From positions 82,295,862-82,359,861 of the forward strand of contig NC_065535.1 of assembly GCF_932294415.1 (NCBI RefSeq): a stretch of 64,000 nucleotides of DNA, written 5' to 3'. The stretch is from Quercus robur (Eukaryota > Streptophyta > Magnoliopsida > Fagales > Fagaceae). How positions within the stretch are numbered: position 1 is the stretch's first letter; the number at the start of each line of letters is the position of its first letter. The notes under the pieces are model-generated. The model ran no database searches and was not told where the DNA came from. It worked only from the letters and a program-made list of their open reading frames with translations. Position numbers and translations under genes: made by a program. Below, in pieces: positions 7,932 to 19,125 of this stretch.

Positions 7932-10216
7932 TCAACTAGGGGGTTGAGTCGGTGGTGGCACTTCCTGTTGGACGATCAGGGAGAAAGGCTGGGCCTCGTC
8001 AAGAAGTTCCTGCACGGTCGGTGTGCTCGTAGCCTCCAGTTCCTCGGGCTCAGCATGAGAGTCTATCTGCTCAACCAACTCCCTCATACTGGCCGTCTCC
8101 TCCTCATCTAGAGCAGCCGGGGCGTTCTGGACGGCAGGTACAGGACTCGGAAATGGAATCTGGCCGGGGTCTCTCAGCGGCGAGTCTTCAGGAACTCCCA
8201 TTGCTTGAAGAGCAGCAAACCACCCGGCCTCGAAACCCATATGCCGAGCCCGAGCCACCACCGGCTCTGCGGAGTTCTCGGCGTCGGCGAAGCCCACGTC
8301 GTACCACTTCTGCTCCGCGGCCGCCAAGCCCGCCCTGAGATCAGCTATCTCCTCGGCATGAGAAGTGTTGAGACTGAGGGCTTGGGCCAGTTTAAGTTCC
8401 GTCTCATTTTGCCTGGCCAGGAGGTCAGTACACCTCTGTTCGGCAGATGCTCGGAACTTCTCCGCGGCAGCAGCCTTATTCTCGGCAGACTCAGCAATCT
8501 TGGCCTTTTCCTTAGCCGTTTTTACTGCTGCCTCCCGCGCCACCTTCTCGCGCTCATTTTCCTCGTCAAGCTCCCGTGCCCGGGCAGCCACAATGTGAGC
8601 TAGTTGAGCGGCCTAGCAAGCGTGAAGGTTAGCAAAGTGGCAAAAGGAAATTTACATGGAGCAAATAGACAAAAGAATTACCGCAATGGCGTGCCACTCT
8701 AACCGGCGCCCCACGGACTCCTCGGACCCATCCTCAAAGGCGTGCACGTCCTCGGGAAGTTGGAGAGCTCCGGCCAAGGTTTGGGCAATGCGGCCGCCCT
8801 CGCCTTTATCCCATATCCGAACAGAGGCCGTTGATGGCAATGGTTTGCCATCCAGAAGGAACTTTGGCTCCCACGCCGGAGCCACTTGGGAGGAGGATGC
8901 GCCCCCCGTGCCGGCTTCGGTCTGCGGCTCGCGGATGACAATCCCCCCTGTTGGTCGGGGAGGAGTCCGGACAGCGGCGTCCCCCGGGGCCGTGGAATGT
9001 GGCTCGGCCACTTTCTGTTTTTTCCGGGCACGTCCGGACTGCGAGGTTGGAGGAGGTTGAGAAACTGGACCCCGACCCTGGGTAGGCGGGGGCTGGTTGG
9101 TCGGCCGGGCACCAGGCACGAACCTGTCTAGGGTCATTATTCGCCTTGCCACCATGCTTGCACCGGGCTGGATCGCTTCAGCTAGCAGGTTAGCCGCGTC
9201 TGTCACTTGCTGTTGATGCTCGGCGGGTGGATCCTCGGGATGGGTCTGCTCTTGAGCTTGGTCCCCTTGTTGTATAGCTTCGTGGGCTCTCTCTCTAAGG
9301 CGCCGGGATACTTGCTCCGCGGAATCGTCTCGAAGGGGAACTAGTTCGTCCGCGGCAGTGAACCGCCTACCAAATTCCCTCGCTTCCCCGGTTGTAAGCT
9401 TCGGCGGCAAGAAGTTCACGTACCGGACGTCTATGTACGAGAGCAGGGGGCTGTCAACTATCAATGCCTGCTTGAATGATTGCCAAGTGGAGTAAACCGG
9501 TTCCACGCCGAGGATCAGGTGTGAGGCCCGGAGTTGCCCGTCCCAGTGCACGTAGATCTCGGAACGAAGGACGAAGTTTAAGTCCTTGACGTGGACGGCT
9601 CTGAGGTCCTGAGTAAACACTTTGCCGTCTGCAGAAGAACAAATAACACGTTAGCTTTTAACAATAAAAGATTTTCTTTTACTCAAACAACTATAAGAAG
9701 GGGAAGGTACGAACCCACTTCACGCCGTGTGAGGGGGCAAGGGATCTCCCCGGCAAACCAATTGCCGCGCACCCTGACAAACTCCCCGGCGGAGTTCCTG
9801 TTCGAATCGGGTAGGCACGATATCAGCTGTACCCGAGCATCCCTTGTCTTTAAGTAGTAATTTGTGGATTTGCTCCCACAAAGGCTGTACATTTGGTTAA
9901 TATCATGGTGATCTAGTTGTAAGTTAAAGGTATGGTTCAACTGGCCGACACAACTAACTACCCGGTAAAAATTGGGGGGAAGCTGGTCGGGGCACAGCCC
10001 ATAGTAGGTAAGTGTGCTTATCAGGAGGGGATCTACCGGGAACCTAACCCCACCTTCTAAGATGGACATCAAAGGAAAGAAGGCCGTACCATGCCCTCGG
10101 TGGAGTTCCATATCACTCTCATGGCAGTAAGCCACGTCCACGTCACTGGGGATACTAAATTTACTCCTAAAGTTGGCCAAAGCAGCCGGGGTATCTAGAA
10201 GGTAAGAATAACCCAT
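7932..10216 (-). CDS. Antisense three-exon gene in the gypsy element (putative gypsy-type transposon domain plus coiled coil)
   Basis: Coding exons on the minus strand are 10216-9715 (502 bp), 9628-8682 (947 bp) and 8612-7932 (681 bp). Together they give 2130 bp, 709 residues plus TGA, fully open. Intron 1 is phase 1 (donor GTTCGT, acceptor TTCTTCTGCAG). Intron 2 is phase 0 (donor GTAATT, acceptor CTTGCTAG). Residues about 10-160 resemble the plant domain Pfam calls putative gypsy-type transposon (PF04195), with IPSDVDV, ILEGGVRFPVDP, YYLKTRDARVQLISCLPDSN; I judge this from memory. The middle is proline- and glutamine-rich. The C-terminal exon is an Ala/Glu/Lys-rich coiled coil. Upstream lie a TATA box and a probable 5' UTR intron. 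The gene is homologous, intron for intron, to the pseudogene at 34080-36720. Function unknown. Confidence 0.8.
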
Positions 10217-10410
10217 CTATAAAGCCTAAAACTACAAGAATAAAATCAAAGAGACAAAGCTGAAGGAACAGGAAGGGAAAAAGAGACTTACGTTGGGTTC
10301 TAAGGAGGAAAAGAACGCTGAGCAAGCAAGCACACAGAAATGTGGTCGGCAGAGAGTGGGCGCTAAAAATCAGAGGCAAAGGAAAAATGGAGTGACGTTT
10401 GGAGAAGAAC

Positions 10411-10418
10411 TATTTATA
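10411..10418 (-). promoter_or_regulatory. TATA box of the antisense gene
   Basis: Minus-strand TATAAATA sits about 195 bp upstream of the antisense ATG (10216). A likely 5' UTR exon follows, with a donor AAC|GTAAGT (intron starting at 10291) and a candidate acceptor CTTTATAG immediately before the ATG. The promoter lies in the internal region, just inside the polypurine tract, not in the LTR. Confidence 0.55.
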
Positions 10419-10697
10419 GAGCCAGAAGAAATGGGGAAAGAAGAAACGCTTGATCAAACAATAAATGGGCACAGCGAACGAGCGACCCAGCAAATGCCAA
10501 GCGTAATCGATTTGCGCACCGCTTCGGTTCATGAACCGTCAGGCAATAATGACGTCTGCGCCTGGCGCCGCGAAACGGCGCGTCTTTTGAGATGGCTATT
10601 AATGAGAAATGACAGCCAGAAGTCCCAGACTAAAAGATTCCCGAGGTCAAGAAGCCCAGGCAGCTCCTTGATTCTCCTCGGCAACCGAGTATGAATC

Positions 10698-10710
10698 AAG
10701 GGGGGGCTAT
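10698..10710 (+). promoter_or_regulatory. Polypurine tract of the gypsy element
   Basis: AAGGGGGGGCTAT immediately precedes the 3' LTR at 10711. This is the expected plus-strand priming site; the element at 32822-38863 has GAGGGGCTAT in the equivalent place. Confidence 0.8.
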
Positions 10711-11314
10711 TGTACGGCACCGAGCTCCCAAAGCCCATACAGGCCTTGGGCCCAGACCCATCTAGGCCCCGGGCCCAAGCCCATACCAGCCTTGGGCGCA
10801 GGCCCAGCAGATAGTTCCCGTTACCTTATGCCCTTCTTAAAACTGCCTTAGGGCCAAAAACAAGTTTTGGTTATTAAGCTCCCGGGGTTGACCAGTTAAC
10901 ATTTCCCGGTAGAGCGCATGAGTCAATACCCGGGAAGGTCATGATATGCACGGGAACGTGATTCGCCGAACACAATCGGTGAAAATGGAGCCAAGTTCCA
11001 AGATCATAAATGCTGCACCGCCCTCTCACCTAAAACAGCCACTTTAACCAGATAATACTGGACCTTCAATAGCACTAACGATGAACATAATCATGGTCTC
11101 CCCACTAACCTTGGCTATAAATAGAGGAAAGTTGGGAGAAGAAGGGGTTCATAAAAATTGAGAGAAAGGAGTCAAAGAGAGAGCTTTTCAGCTGAGTGTT
11201 GCTTTGAGTCTCTCTGCCGAGAACGACCCATTGTAGGAAATCCTTAAACCCACTACAAATAAATTGTGAGCCCAAGGGATCTAAGGCCCAGAGTTCTTGT
11301 ACTTGGTTCTTACA
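10711..11314 (+). repeat. 3' LTR of the Tat/gypsy element
   Basis: 604 bp, identical to the 5' LTR except at two positions, and followed by the ACTGT target duplication at 11315-11319. Confidence 0.95.
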
Positions 11315-11489
11315 ACTGTCAATCCAACTTTCATTTGATTTATCAATCAAGCACTTTTAGTGAATGTGAATGGGTTTGTGATGATTTTTAAGTGTCTAAT
11401 TATTTTTCAAAATATAGTTTTGTTAGTCACTGAATGAATGCCATAAATTAGAAATACTATCTTATCTACAAAAATAATATAAAATAATA

Positions 11490-11890
11490 TTAAAAAGAAG
11501 TATGAAAAAGCATTTGGCCAATAACTCAATAGAGAGAAGACCTCATTATTCTTCAGCCATAGCACTTCCCAAGAAACTAAGGAGTATATATAGCACCGTT
11601 TTGGAGCGGACGTCATCAAGCAGCATGAAACCTACTTGGGATTACCTTCCCTAGTTGGTAGATCTAAAAAAAACACCTTTCATGCATTAAAAGAGAGGCT
11701 GGAAAATAAACTCTCCAGGTGGAAAGAAAAGATGCTCTCACAAGTAAGGAAGGAAATCCTCATCAAAGCAGTGGCTCAAGTCATCCCTACTTATACAATG
11801 AGTGTCTTCAAGCTACTGGATACCTTGTGTGATAAGTTAACTAGCATGGTTCGTACTTTTTGGAGGGGATAGTCGAACGGCAAAAATAGG
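11490..11890 (+). pseudogene. LINE reverse transcriptase fragment, left half, split by a copia insertion
   Basis: A 5'-truncated L1-type LINE. The plus strand reads, with several stops, through LINE RT C-terminal sequence (HETYLGLPSLVGRSKKNTF, then SRWKEKMLSQVRKEIL and MSVFKLLDTLCDKLTSM). Open stretch 11636-11872 is only part of it. The text breaks at 11890 inside KNR and resumes at 16916 with MACLSWDKM after the copia element. Stops such as the TAG in EYI*HRFG show it was already dead. Left boundary approximate. Confidence 0.8.
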
Positions 11891-12358
11891 TGTTGAAGTG
11901 GGCTATGTGTGGCTTGAATTGCCACAAGCCCACGTCGGTCACTATTGACCAAATCCTATTTGTAATAGGAAATTTTACTCCAGCCGACTTTGACCTTAAT
12001 ATATATATATTATATATTTTAAGTGCAGCCGTGTGAGAGATTCAAGAAAAATTCCAATTAACCTAGTGAGCAAGCCGCATGAGAGAAAATAGAGAAAAGA
12101 GAGGCAGTCAGCTTCTATTCTTATTTTTTCTAAGAGAGAGTGCTAGGGTGTAATTGGGATTTGGGTTTCTTGAGAGTGTTCTTGTGCATTATTGTATTTT
12201 TCCCTGATAATAGTGAAATCCCTGCAACTCCGTGGACGTAGGCAAATTGCCGAACCACGTAAATATTGTTTTGTGCGTGTGATTATTTTTCTTTGGCGTG
12301 TGTTTTCTCTATTTATTTTGTTTCTCACAGGTTGAGAATTTTGGTTAAATTCCCTACA
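11891..12358 (+). repeat. 5' LTR of the copia element
   Basis: 468 bp, TGTTGAAGTGGG...ATTCCCTACA. It contains an AT-rich TATA region (TTAATATATATATATTATAT, 11997-12016). It differs from the 3' LTR at five transitions. Confidence 0.95.
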
Positions 12359-12360
12359 AC

Positions 12361-12373
12361 TGGTATCAGAGCC
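12361..12373 (+). promoter_or_regulatory. Primer-binding site, initiator tRNA-Met
   Basis: TGGTATCAGAGCC, the canonical plant copia PBS, two bases after the 5' LTR. Confidence 0.9.
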
Positions 12374-12397
12374 TAGGGTTAGGTTTGAGTGGGAGCA

Positions 12398-15300
12398 ATG
12401 GCAGAGGAAGCAGGAAAGGCGTCTGGAATAGAAAAGTTTGATGGCACAGACTTCGCTTATTGGAGGATGCAGATTGAAGATTATCTCTATGGGAGGAAAT
12501 TGCATCTGCCTCTTTTGGGGACAAAACCTGAGGCTATGAAGGCTGAAGAATGGGCTCTTCTTGACAGACAGGTACTAGGAGTTATCAGGTTAACTCTGTC
12601 TAGGTCTGTTGCACACAATGTTGTAAAGGAGAAGACCACAGTAGATCTGATGAAGGCTTTGTCTGGTATGTATGAAAAGCCGTCAGCAAACAATAAGGTG
12701 CACTTGATGAAGAAACTGTTCAATCTGAAGATGGCAGAGAATGCATCAGTAGCACAACATTTGAATGAATTTAATACTATCACAAATCAATTGTCGTCTG
12801 TAGGAATTGATTTTGATGATGAGATTCGTGCTCTGATCGTCTTGGCTTCTTTGCCAAACAGTTGGGAGGCAATGAGGATGGCAGTAAGCAATTCTACAGG
12901 AAAGGAAAAACTCAAGTACAATGATATACGAGATTTAATTCTGGCTGAGGAGATTCGCAGAAGAGATGCAGGTGAATCCTCAGGATCTGGTTCTGCCCTA
13001 AACCTTGAGACAAGAGGCAGAGGTAATAACAGAAATTCAAATCGGGGCAGATCAAAATCCAGAAATTCTAATCGGAACAGAAGTAAATCTAGATCAGGCC
13101 AACAAGTACAATGCTGGAATTGTGGGAAAACAGGTCACTTTAGGAATCAATGCAAAAGTCCTAAGAAGAAGAATGAAGATGATTCAGCTAATGCTGTAAC
13201 AGAAGAGGTACATAATGCATTACTTCTTGCAGTAGACAGTCCACTTGATGATTGGGTTTTGGATTCAGGAGCTTCGTTTCATACCACTCCACACCGAGAA
13301 ATCATACATAATTATGTTGCAGGTGATTTTGGTAAGGTGTATTTGGCTGATGGTTCAGCCTTGGATGTTGTGGGTATGGGAGATGTTCGAATATTATTGC
13401 CCAATGGGTCTGTTTGGTTACTGGAGAAGATTCGACATATTCCTGACCTGAGGAGGAATCTGATTTCTGTTGGACAACTTGATGATGAAGGACATGCAAT
13501 ACTATTTGTTGGTGGTACTTGGAAGGTTACAAAGGGAGCTAGGGTATTGGCTCGTGGAAAGAAAACTGGTACTCTGTACATGACCTCAAGTCCAAGAGAC
13601 ATAATTGCAGTTGCTGATGCAAGTACTGATACAAGCCTATGGCACCGAAGACTTGGTCACATGAGTGAAAAAGGGATGAAGATGCTGCTGTCAAAAGGAA
13701 AATTACCAGAATTGAAGTCCATTGATTTTGACATGTGTGAAAGTTGCATCTTAGGAAAGCAGAAAAATGTGAGCTTCTTGAAAACTGGCAGGACACCGAA
13801 AGCTGAAAAATTGGAGTTAGTACACACTGATTTGTGGGGGCCTTCTCCGGTTGCATCCCTTGGAGGTTCAAGGTACTACATCACTTTCATTGATGACTCA
13901 AGTAGAAAGGTATGGGTTTATTTTCTGAAAAATAAATCAGATGTATTTGAAACCTTTAAGAAGTGGAAGGCTATGGTTGAGACAGAAACATGTTTAAAAG
14001 TAAAATGTTTGAGGTCAGATAATGGAGGAGAGTACATAGATGGAGGGTTCAGTGAGTATTGTGCTGCACAGGGAATTAGGATGGAGAAGACCATTCCTGG
14101 GACACCACAGCAGAATGGTGTGGCTGAGCGCATGAACAGAACTCTCAATGAGTGTGCTAGGAGTATGAGGTTGCATGCTGGACTACCAAAAACTTTTTGG
14201 GCTGATGCTGTTAGCACTGCAGCTTACCTGATAAACCGAGGACCTTCAGTTCCCATGGAGTTCAGACTTCCTGAGGAGGTTTAAAGCGGTAAAGAGGTAA
14301 AGTTTTCACACTTAAAAGTTTTTGGTTGTGTTTCTTATGTTCATATTGATTCTGATGCTCGTAGTAAACTTGATGCAAAGTCTAAAATATGTTTTTTCAT
14401 TGGCTATGGTGATGAGAAATTTGGCTATAGGTTTTGGGATGAACAAAACAGGAAAATCATCAGAAGTAGAAATGTGATATTTAATGAACATGTTATGTAC
14501 AAGGACAGGTCAACTGTAGTGTCAGATGTTACAGGGATAGATCAAAAGAAATCTGATTTTGTCAACTTAGATGAATTGACTGAAGGTACTGTCCAGAAAA
14601 GGGGTGAAGAAGATAAGGAGAATATAAATTCACAAGTAGATCTGAGTACACCTGTAGCTGAAGTCCGCAAATCTTCCAGAAACATTAGACCTCCACAGCG
14701 TTATTCACCCACTCTAAATTATCTCCTGTTGACTGATGGTGGTGAGCCAGAGTGTTATGATGAAGCCTTGCAAGATGAGAATTCAAGCAAGTGGGAGTTA
14801 GCCATGAAGGATGAGATGGATTCCTTGTTGGGGAATCAGACATGGGAATTGACTGAATTGCCAGTAGGAAAGAAGGCTTTGCACAACAAGTGGGTATACA
14901 GAATAAAGAATGAGCATGATGGTAGCAAACGTTACAAGACCAGATTAGTTGTTAAAGGGTTCCAGCAGAAGGAAGGCATTGACTACACAGAGATATTTTC
15001 TCCAGTTGTGAAGATGTCAACAATCAGACTAGTACTGGGAATGGTGGCTGCAGAAAACCTACATCTTGAGCAGTTAGATGTGAAGACAGCATTCCTTCAT
15101 GGTGACTTGGAGGAAGACCTTTACATGATTCAGCCAGAAGGGTTCATTGCTCAAGGACAAGAGAATTTAGTCTGCAAATTGAGAAAGAGCTTGTATGGCC
15201 TAAAACAAGCTCCTAGACAGTGGTACAAGAAATTTGACAGTTTTATGCATAGAATTGGGTTCAAGAGATGTGAAGCTGATCACTGTTGCTATGTTAAGTT

Positions 15301-16294
15301 TTTTGACAATTCTTACATCATATTACTGTTGTATGTAGATGATATGCTTATTGCAGGGTCTAGCATTGAGGAGATTAATAATCTGAAGAAGCAATTGTCC
15401 AAACAGTTTGCAATGAAGGATTTGGGAGCTGCAAAGCAAATCCTTGGTATGAGAATCATTAGAGACAAGGCTAATGGTACATTGAAGCTTTCACAGTCAG
15501 AGTATGTGAAGAAAGTTCTCAGCAGGTTCAACATGAATGAAGCTAAACCAGTGAGCACACCCTTGGGTAGTCATTTCAAACTAAGTAAAGAACAATCACC
15601 AAAGACAGAAGAAGAAAGGGACCACATGAGCAAGGTGCCCTATGCCTCAGCTATTGGTAGCTTGATGTATGCTATGGTGTGTACAAGGCCAGACATTGCA
15701 CATGCAGTGGGAGTTATGAGCAGATTCATGAGTAGGCCTGGAAAGCAGCATTGGGAGGCAGTCAAGTGGATTCTGAGATATCTGAAGGGTTCATCAGATA
15801 CATGTCTTTGCTTCACAGGTGCAAGTTTGAAACTGCAGGGTTATGTAGATGCTGATTTTGCTGGTGATATTGATAGTAGAAAGAGTACTACTGGGTTTGT
15901 TTTTACTCTGGGTGGTACAGCTATATCATGGGCTTCAAATCTACAGAAGATTGTTACTTTGTCTAGTACAGAAGCTGAGTATGTTGCAGCAACTGAAGCT
16001 GGAAAGGAGATGATTTGGTTACATGGTTTCTTAGATGAATTGGGTAAGAAGCAGGAGATGGGCATTCTACACAGTGACAGTCAGAGTGCAATCTTTCTTG
16101 CCAAGAATTCGGCTTTTCATTCAAAGTCGAAGCACATACAGACAAAATACCACTTTATCCGTTACCTTGTTGAAGATAAGCTGGTAATGCTTGAGAAGAT
16201 TTGTGGATCTAAGAACCCGGCAGACATGTTGACTAAGGGTGTCACTATTGAGAAGTTGAAGTTGTGCGCAGCTTCAATTGGTCTTCTAGCTTGA
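12398..16294 (+). pseudogene. Copia gag-pol polyprotein with one internal stop
   Basis: ATG at 12398 (MAEEAGKASG) opens a frame that runs to TGA at 16294, broken only by TAA at 14282-14284 (codon 629). Domains in order: UBN2-type gag; CCHC knuckle CWNCGKTGHFRNQC (239-252); protease with LDSGASFH (D289); GAG-pre-integrase (HRRLGHMS); integrase D478, D541, E577 (D-D-35-E); the premature stop just after the core; RT with YVDDML near 979; RNase H with DADFAGD and STEAEY. The frame beyond the stop is unchanged and reads the expected HLKVFGCVSYVH. The TAA replaces a codon that relatives usually have as Trp, which needs two changes. The 3' part is therefore untranslated or needs suppression; nothing like a readthrough context follows (AGCGGT). 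Confidence 0.9.
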
Positions 16295-16430
16295 GGACAG
16301 GAGGATGAGTTGCAGGGATGAGGGATTGTGTTATGGAGGATTGTGGCTGATGTTTGCAGCTTGTGAGCCCTTAAGGGCTAAGGTGGAGCTGATGGAGGAG
16401 TTTGCTCGTGTAGCTTGATCAATTCAAGCC

Positions 16431-16442
16431 AAGGTAGAGATT
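16431..16442 (+). promoter_or_regulatory. Copia polypurine tract (imperfect)
   Basis: AAGGTAGAGATT lies directly before the 3' LTR. A similar purine run lies about 50 bp upstream (near 16380-16400). Confidence 0.55.
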
Positions 16443-16910
16443 TGTTGAAGTGGGCTGTGTGTGGCTTGAATTGCCACAAGCCCACATCGGTCACTATTGA
16501 CCAAATCCTATTTGTAATAGGAAATTTTACTCCAGCCGACTTTGACCTTAATATATATATATTATATATTTTAAGTGCAGCCGTGTGAGAGATTCAAGAA
16601 AAATTCCAATTAACCTAGTGAGCAAGCCGCATGAGAGAAAATAGAGAAAAGAGAGGCAGTCAGCTTCTATTCTTATTTTTTCTAAGAGAGAGTGCTAGGG
16701 TGTAATTGGGATTTGGGTTTCTTGAGAGTGTTCTTGTGCACTATTGTATTTTTCCCTGATAATAGTGAAATCCCTGCAACTCCGTGGACGTAGGCAAATT
16801 GCCGAACCACGTAAATATTGTCTTGTGCGTGTGATTATTTTTCTTTGGCGTGTGTTTTCTCTATTTATTTTGTTTCTCACAGGTTGGGAATTTTGGTTAA
16901 ATTCCCTACA
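16443..16910 (+). repeat. 3' LTR of the copia element
   Basis: 468 bp, the same length as the 5' LTR; five differences (A/G, G/A, T/C, T/C, A/G). Followed by the ATAGG duplication. Confidence 0.95.
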
Positions 16911-16915
16911 ATAGG

Positions 16916-18545
16916 ATGGCATGTTTGAGCTGGGATAAGATGTGTGCACCTAAAAAGGATGGGCAGCTTGGCTTTTGAGACCTTCGTGCTTTTAACTTGG
17001 CACTTCTATCAAAGCAAGGCTGGCATTTACAGACAAACACACACTCACTGGTATACCGTGTTCTCAAAGCTCGTTATTTTCCTAACAGTGATTTTCTCCA
17101 TGCAGAGCTTGGCTGACAACCTTCCTATGCATGGCGAAGCCTCATGGCAGCCTAACACATTGTCGATGCCAGTCACCGTTGGCAGGTGGGAGATGGCACT
17201 ACTATCCGAGTGTGGAGAGACAGATAGATCCCACAACCATCTACTTTTCGCGCTATCACCTTGTCAAATACGCTCCACATTGATTCCACGGTCTCCGAGC
17301 TTATCGATGAAGCGACAGGTGAATGGAAGGCTACTTTGATCAAGCAGATTTTCCTACCTACTAAAGCCCGGACCATTCTAAGCATCCCACGGAGCCATCG
17401 ACGTACTCAAGACCGCATGGTTTGGGCCTATACACCTAAAGGAAGCTTCACGGTGAATAGTGCCTACAAAGTGGCCATCACTATGCCACTAAATACCACC
17501 ACGGAGGGTGCCTCAACCAATGATATGATGAGACGGTTTTGGTGAAAAATTTGGAGCCTTGATATCCCTAACAAATTGAAAACTTTTGCATGGAAAGCAA
17601 GCCGCCACATCCTCCCTACGAAGTTAAACCTTTGTCGTCGTGGAGTGATTGACAATGCCACCTGTAAAGCATGCGGTCGGGCTAAAGAAACAAGTGGACA
17701 TTTGTTTTGGGATTGCACCAAGGCATGTGAAGTATGGTTGGCCACGGGAAAATCTTTTGATGCTAGGGGTGTCAGCTTCAAGGATTTTATTGATCTTCTC
17801 TAGTACCTAATCTTTGTGCAGCACATGGGAAATGACTTGGTCGAGCTTATTATCACAGTGGCATGGTGCATGTGGTACAACCGCAACAAGACAAGGCTTG
17901 GCTCCACCAAACAGACCTACCATGAGATTATCCACAAAGCTCACTCCATCCTCAATGACTTCCAGCTAGCTCACCTTGCTTGGCCTCTCTTCAAGGAACA
18001 AGCGGATCCTCGTTGGATTCCACCATCACACCCATGGTACAAAGTTAACATAGACGCTACAATCTTTTCAGACATTTACACAATCGACATCGGGGTTATA
18101 ATACGTGACCATGAGGGGTCGATGATAGCCGCTTTGAGTAAGCACTTACCACTATCGCTTGGTCCATTAGAGGCGGAAGCAAAAGCCGCGGATGAAGCGG
18201 TCTCCTTTGCATGGGACGTTAGGGTGAGGGAGGTGATATTTGAGACGGACTCGAAGGTGGTCTCTAGTGCCCTATGTGGTACCATTACACCCCAAGACTC
18301 AATTATGGATATCATTGGAGGACCTCTTCACCGACTACAAGCCTTTCGATGAACTCATGATCAGTTTCAACATGTGAATCGGGAAGCTAACCAGGCAGCA
18401 CATACTTTAGCGCGACATGCTAAAGGAATTAGTGAATTTGTTACTTGGATAGAGGAGAGCCCACCCTTCCTTGAACCCCTTGTGTTTCGGGAAGCTTTGT
18501 AACTTATCCTCTTCTTTTTTTCAATAAAGTTTCAGTATTTCTCAT

Positions 18546-18577
<32 letters not shown>
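16916..18577 (+). pseudogene. LINE right half: RT end, zf-RVT and RNase H, with 3' tail
   Basis: Continues the LINE interrupted at 11890: removing the copia element and one ATAGG restores a continuous reading across KNR-MACLSW. The sequence passes through the RT C-terminal region, a reverse-transcriptase zinc-binding module (about 17550-17745; CKACGRAKETSGHLFWDC) and an RNase H domain (about 18030-18480; VNIDATIF...IGVIIRDHEG...ETDSKVV, then REANQAAHTLARHA). Stops at 17543, 17801 and 18350 and frameshifts break it. The 3' UTR has AATAAA near 18521 and the copy ends in an (AT)n tail at about 18549-18577. Confidence 0.85.
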
Positions 18578-18580
<3 letters not shown>

Positions 18581-18913
18581 GTTGGGATCATGTTACCCTG
18601 GTGTAACTCTAAGCAGTATTACACCACTCAATAACTTGTTATTGAATTCATATTTTGAAAATCTTACCGTTAGATTACATGTTCTATATGTTTTTAACAT
18701 GCATGTCAATTTTCATGCTAATCGAATGTTATTTACCATTTCATCCATAAACACATTTTTTATTCATTATTTTAAACTACAAACACTTAAATTTAAATAA
18801 TTGATTGATGACATGACTATTGATATTCGATTACCTTGAAATTTTGCAAGTATAGAGAATATACGAAAATAATGTAATCCAACGATGTAAGTTGAACCTA
18901 ACCCATATATATA

Positions 18914-19066
18914 TGGGTCCGGTTAATGTGTGCCTTTAGGCTTTTTATTTTTGAAAACATTTTCTCGGGAATTGAAAAAGTTGTCATTACTTTTTCAATT
19001 CTCGAGAAATTTTTTTTCAAAAATGAAAATTAATGTATGTCCTTAGGGCACACATTAGTAAAATCC
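18914..19066. mobile_element. Foldback MITE
   Basis: Nearly the whole 150 bp is one inverted repeat. The outer arms carry TAATGTGTGCC and its complement GGCACACATTA. The inner arms carry TTTTGAAAAC...AATTGAAAAAGT and ACTTTTTCAATT...TTTTTTCAAAAATG, around a short TGTCATT loop. No ORF. Superfamily not assigned. Confidence 0.7.
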
Positions 19067-19116
<50 letters not shown>

Positions 19117-19125
19117 GAGAGAAGA
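19064..19125. repeat. (TA)n(GA)n microsatellite
   Basis: A TATATATATA run passes into an imperfect GA tract directly after the MITE. Confidence 0.9.

Larger units (their letters stand above)
979..11314 (+). mobile_element. Complete Tat-type Ty3/gypsy LTR retrotransposon with an antisense gene
   Basis: A 10.3-kb element bounded by two 604-bp LTRs (TG...CA) and a perfect 5-bp target duplication ACTGT (974-978 and 11315-11319). Internal order on the plus strand is PBS, gag-protease, RT, RNase H, a second RNase H-like domain, integrase, a tandem-repeat spacer, a three-exon gene on the minus strand, and a polypurine tract. The doubled RNase H and the extra antisense ORF between pol and the 3' LTR fit the Tat lineage of plant Ty3/gypsy elements (family knowledge). 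By my reading the LTRs differ at only two sites, so the insertion is recent. All coding parts are open except one TAG between gag and pol, so the element may be competent. Confidence 0.95.
11891..16910 (+). mobile_element. Ty1/copia LTR retrotransposon inserted in a LINE
   Basis: 5.0-kb element with 468-bp LTRs, perfect target duplication ATAGG (11886-11890 and 16911-16915), an initiator-Met tRNA PBS and a single gag-protease-integrase-RT-RNase H frame (copia order). The gag type and polyprotein style suggest the Tork/Tnt1-like group, from memory. The LTRs differ at five sites, all transitions. One in-frame TAA in the integrase makes this copy defective. Confidence 0.95.
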
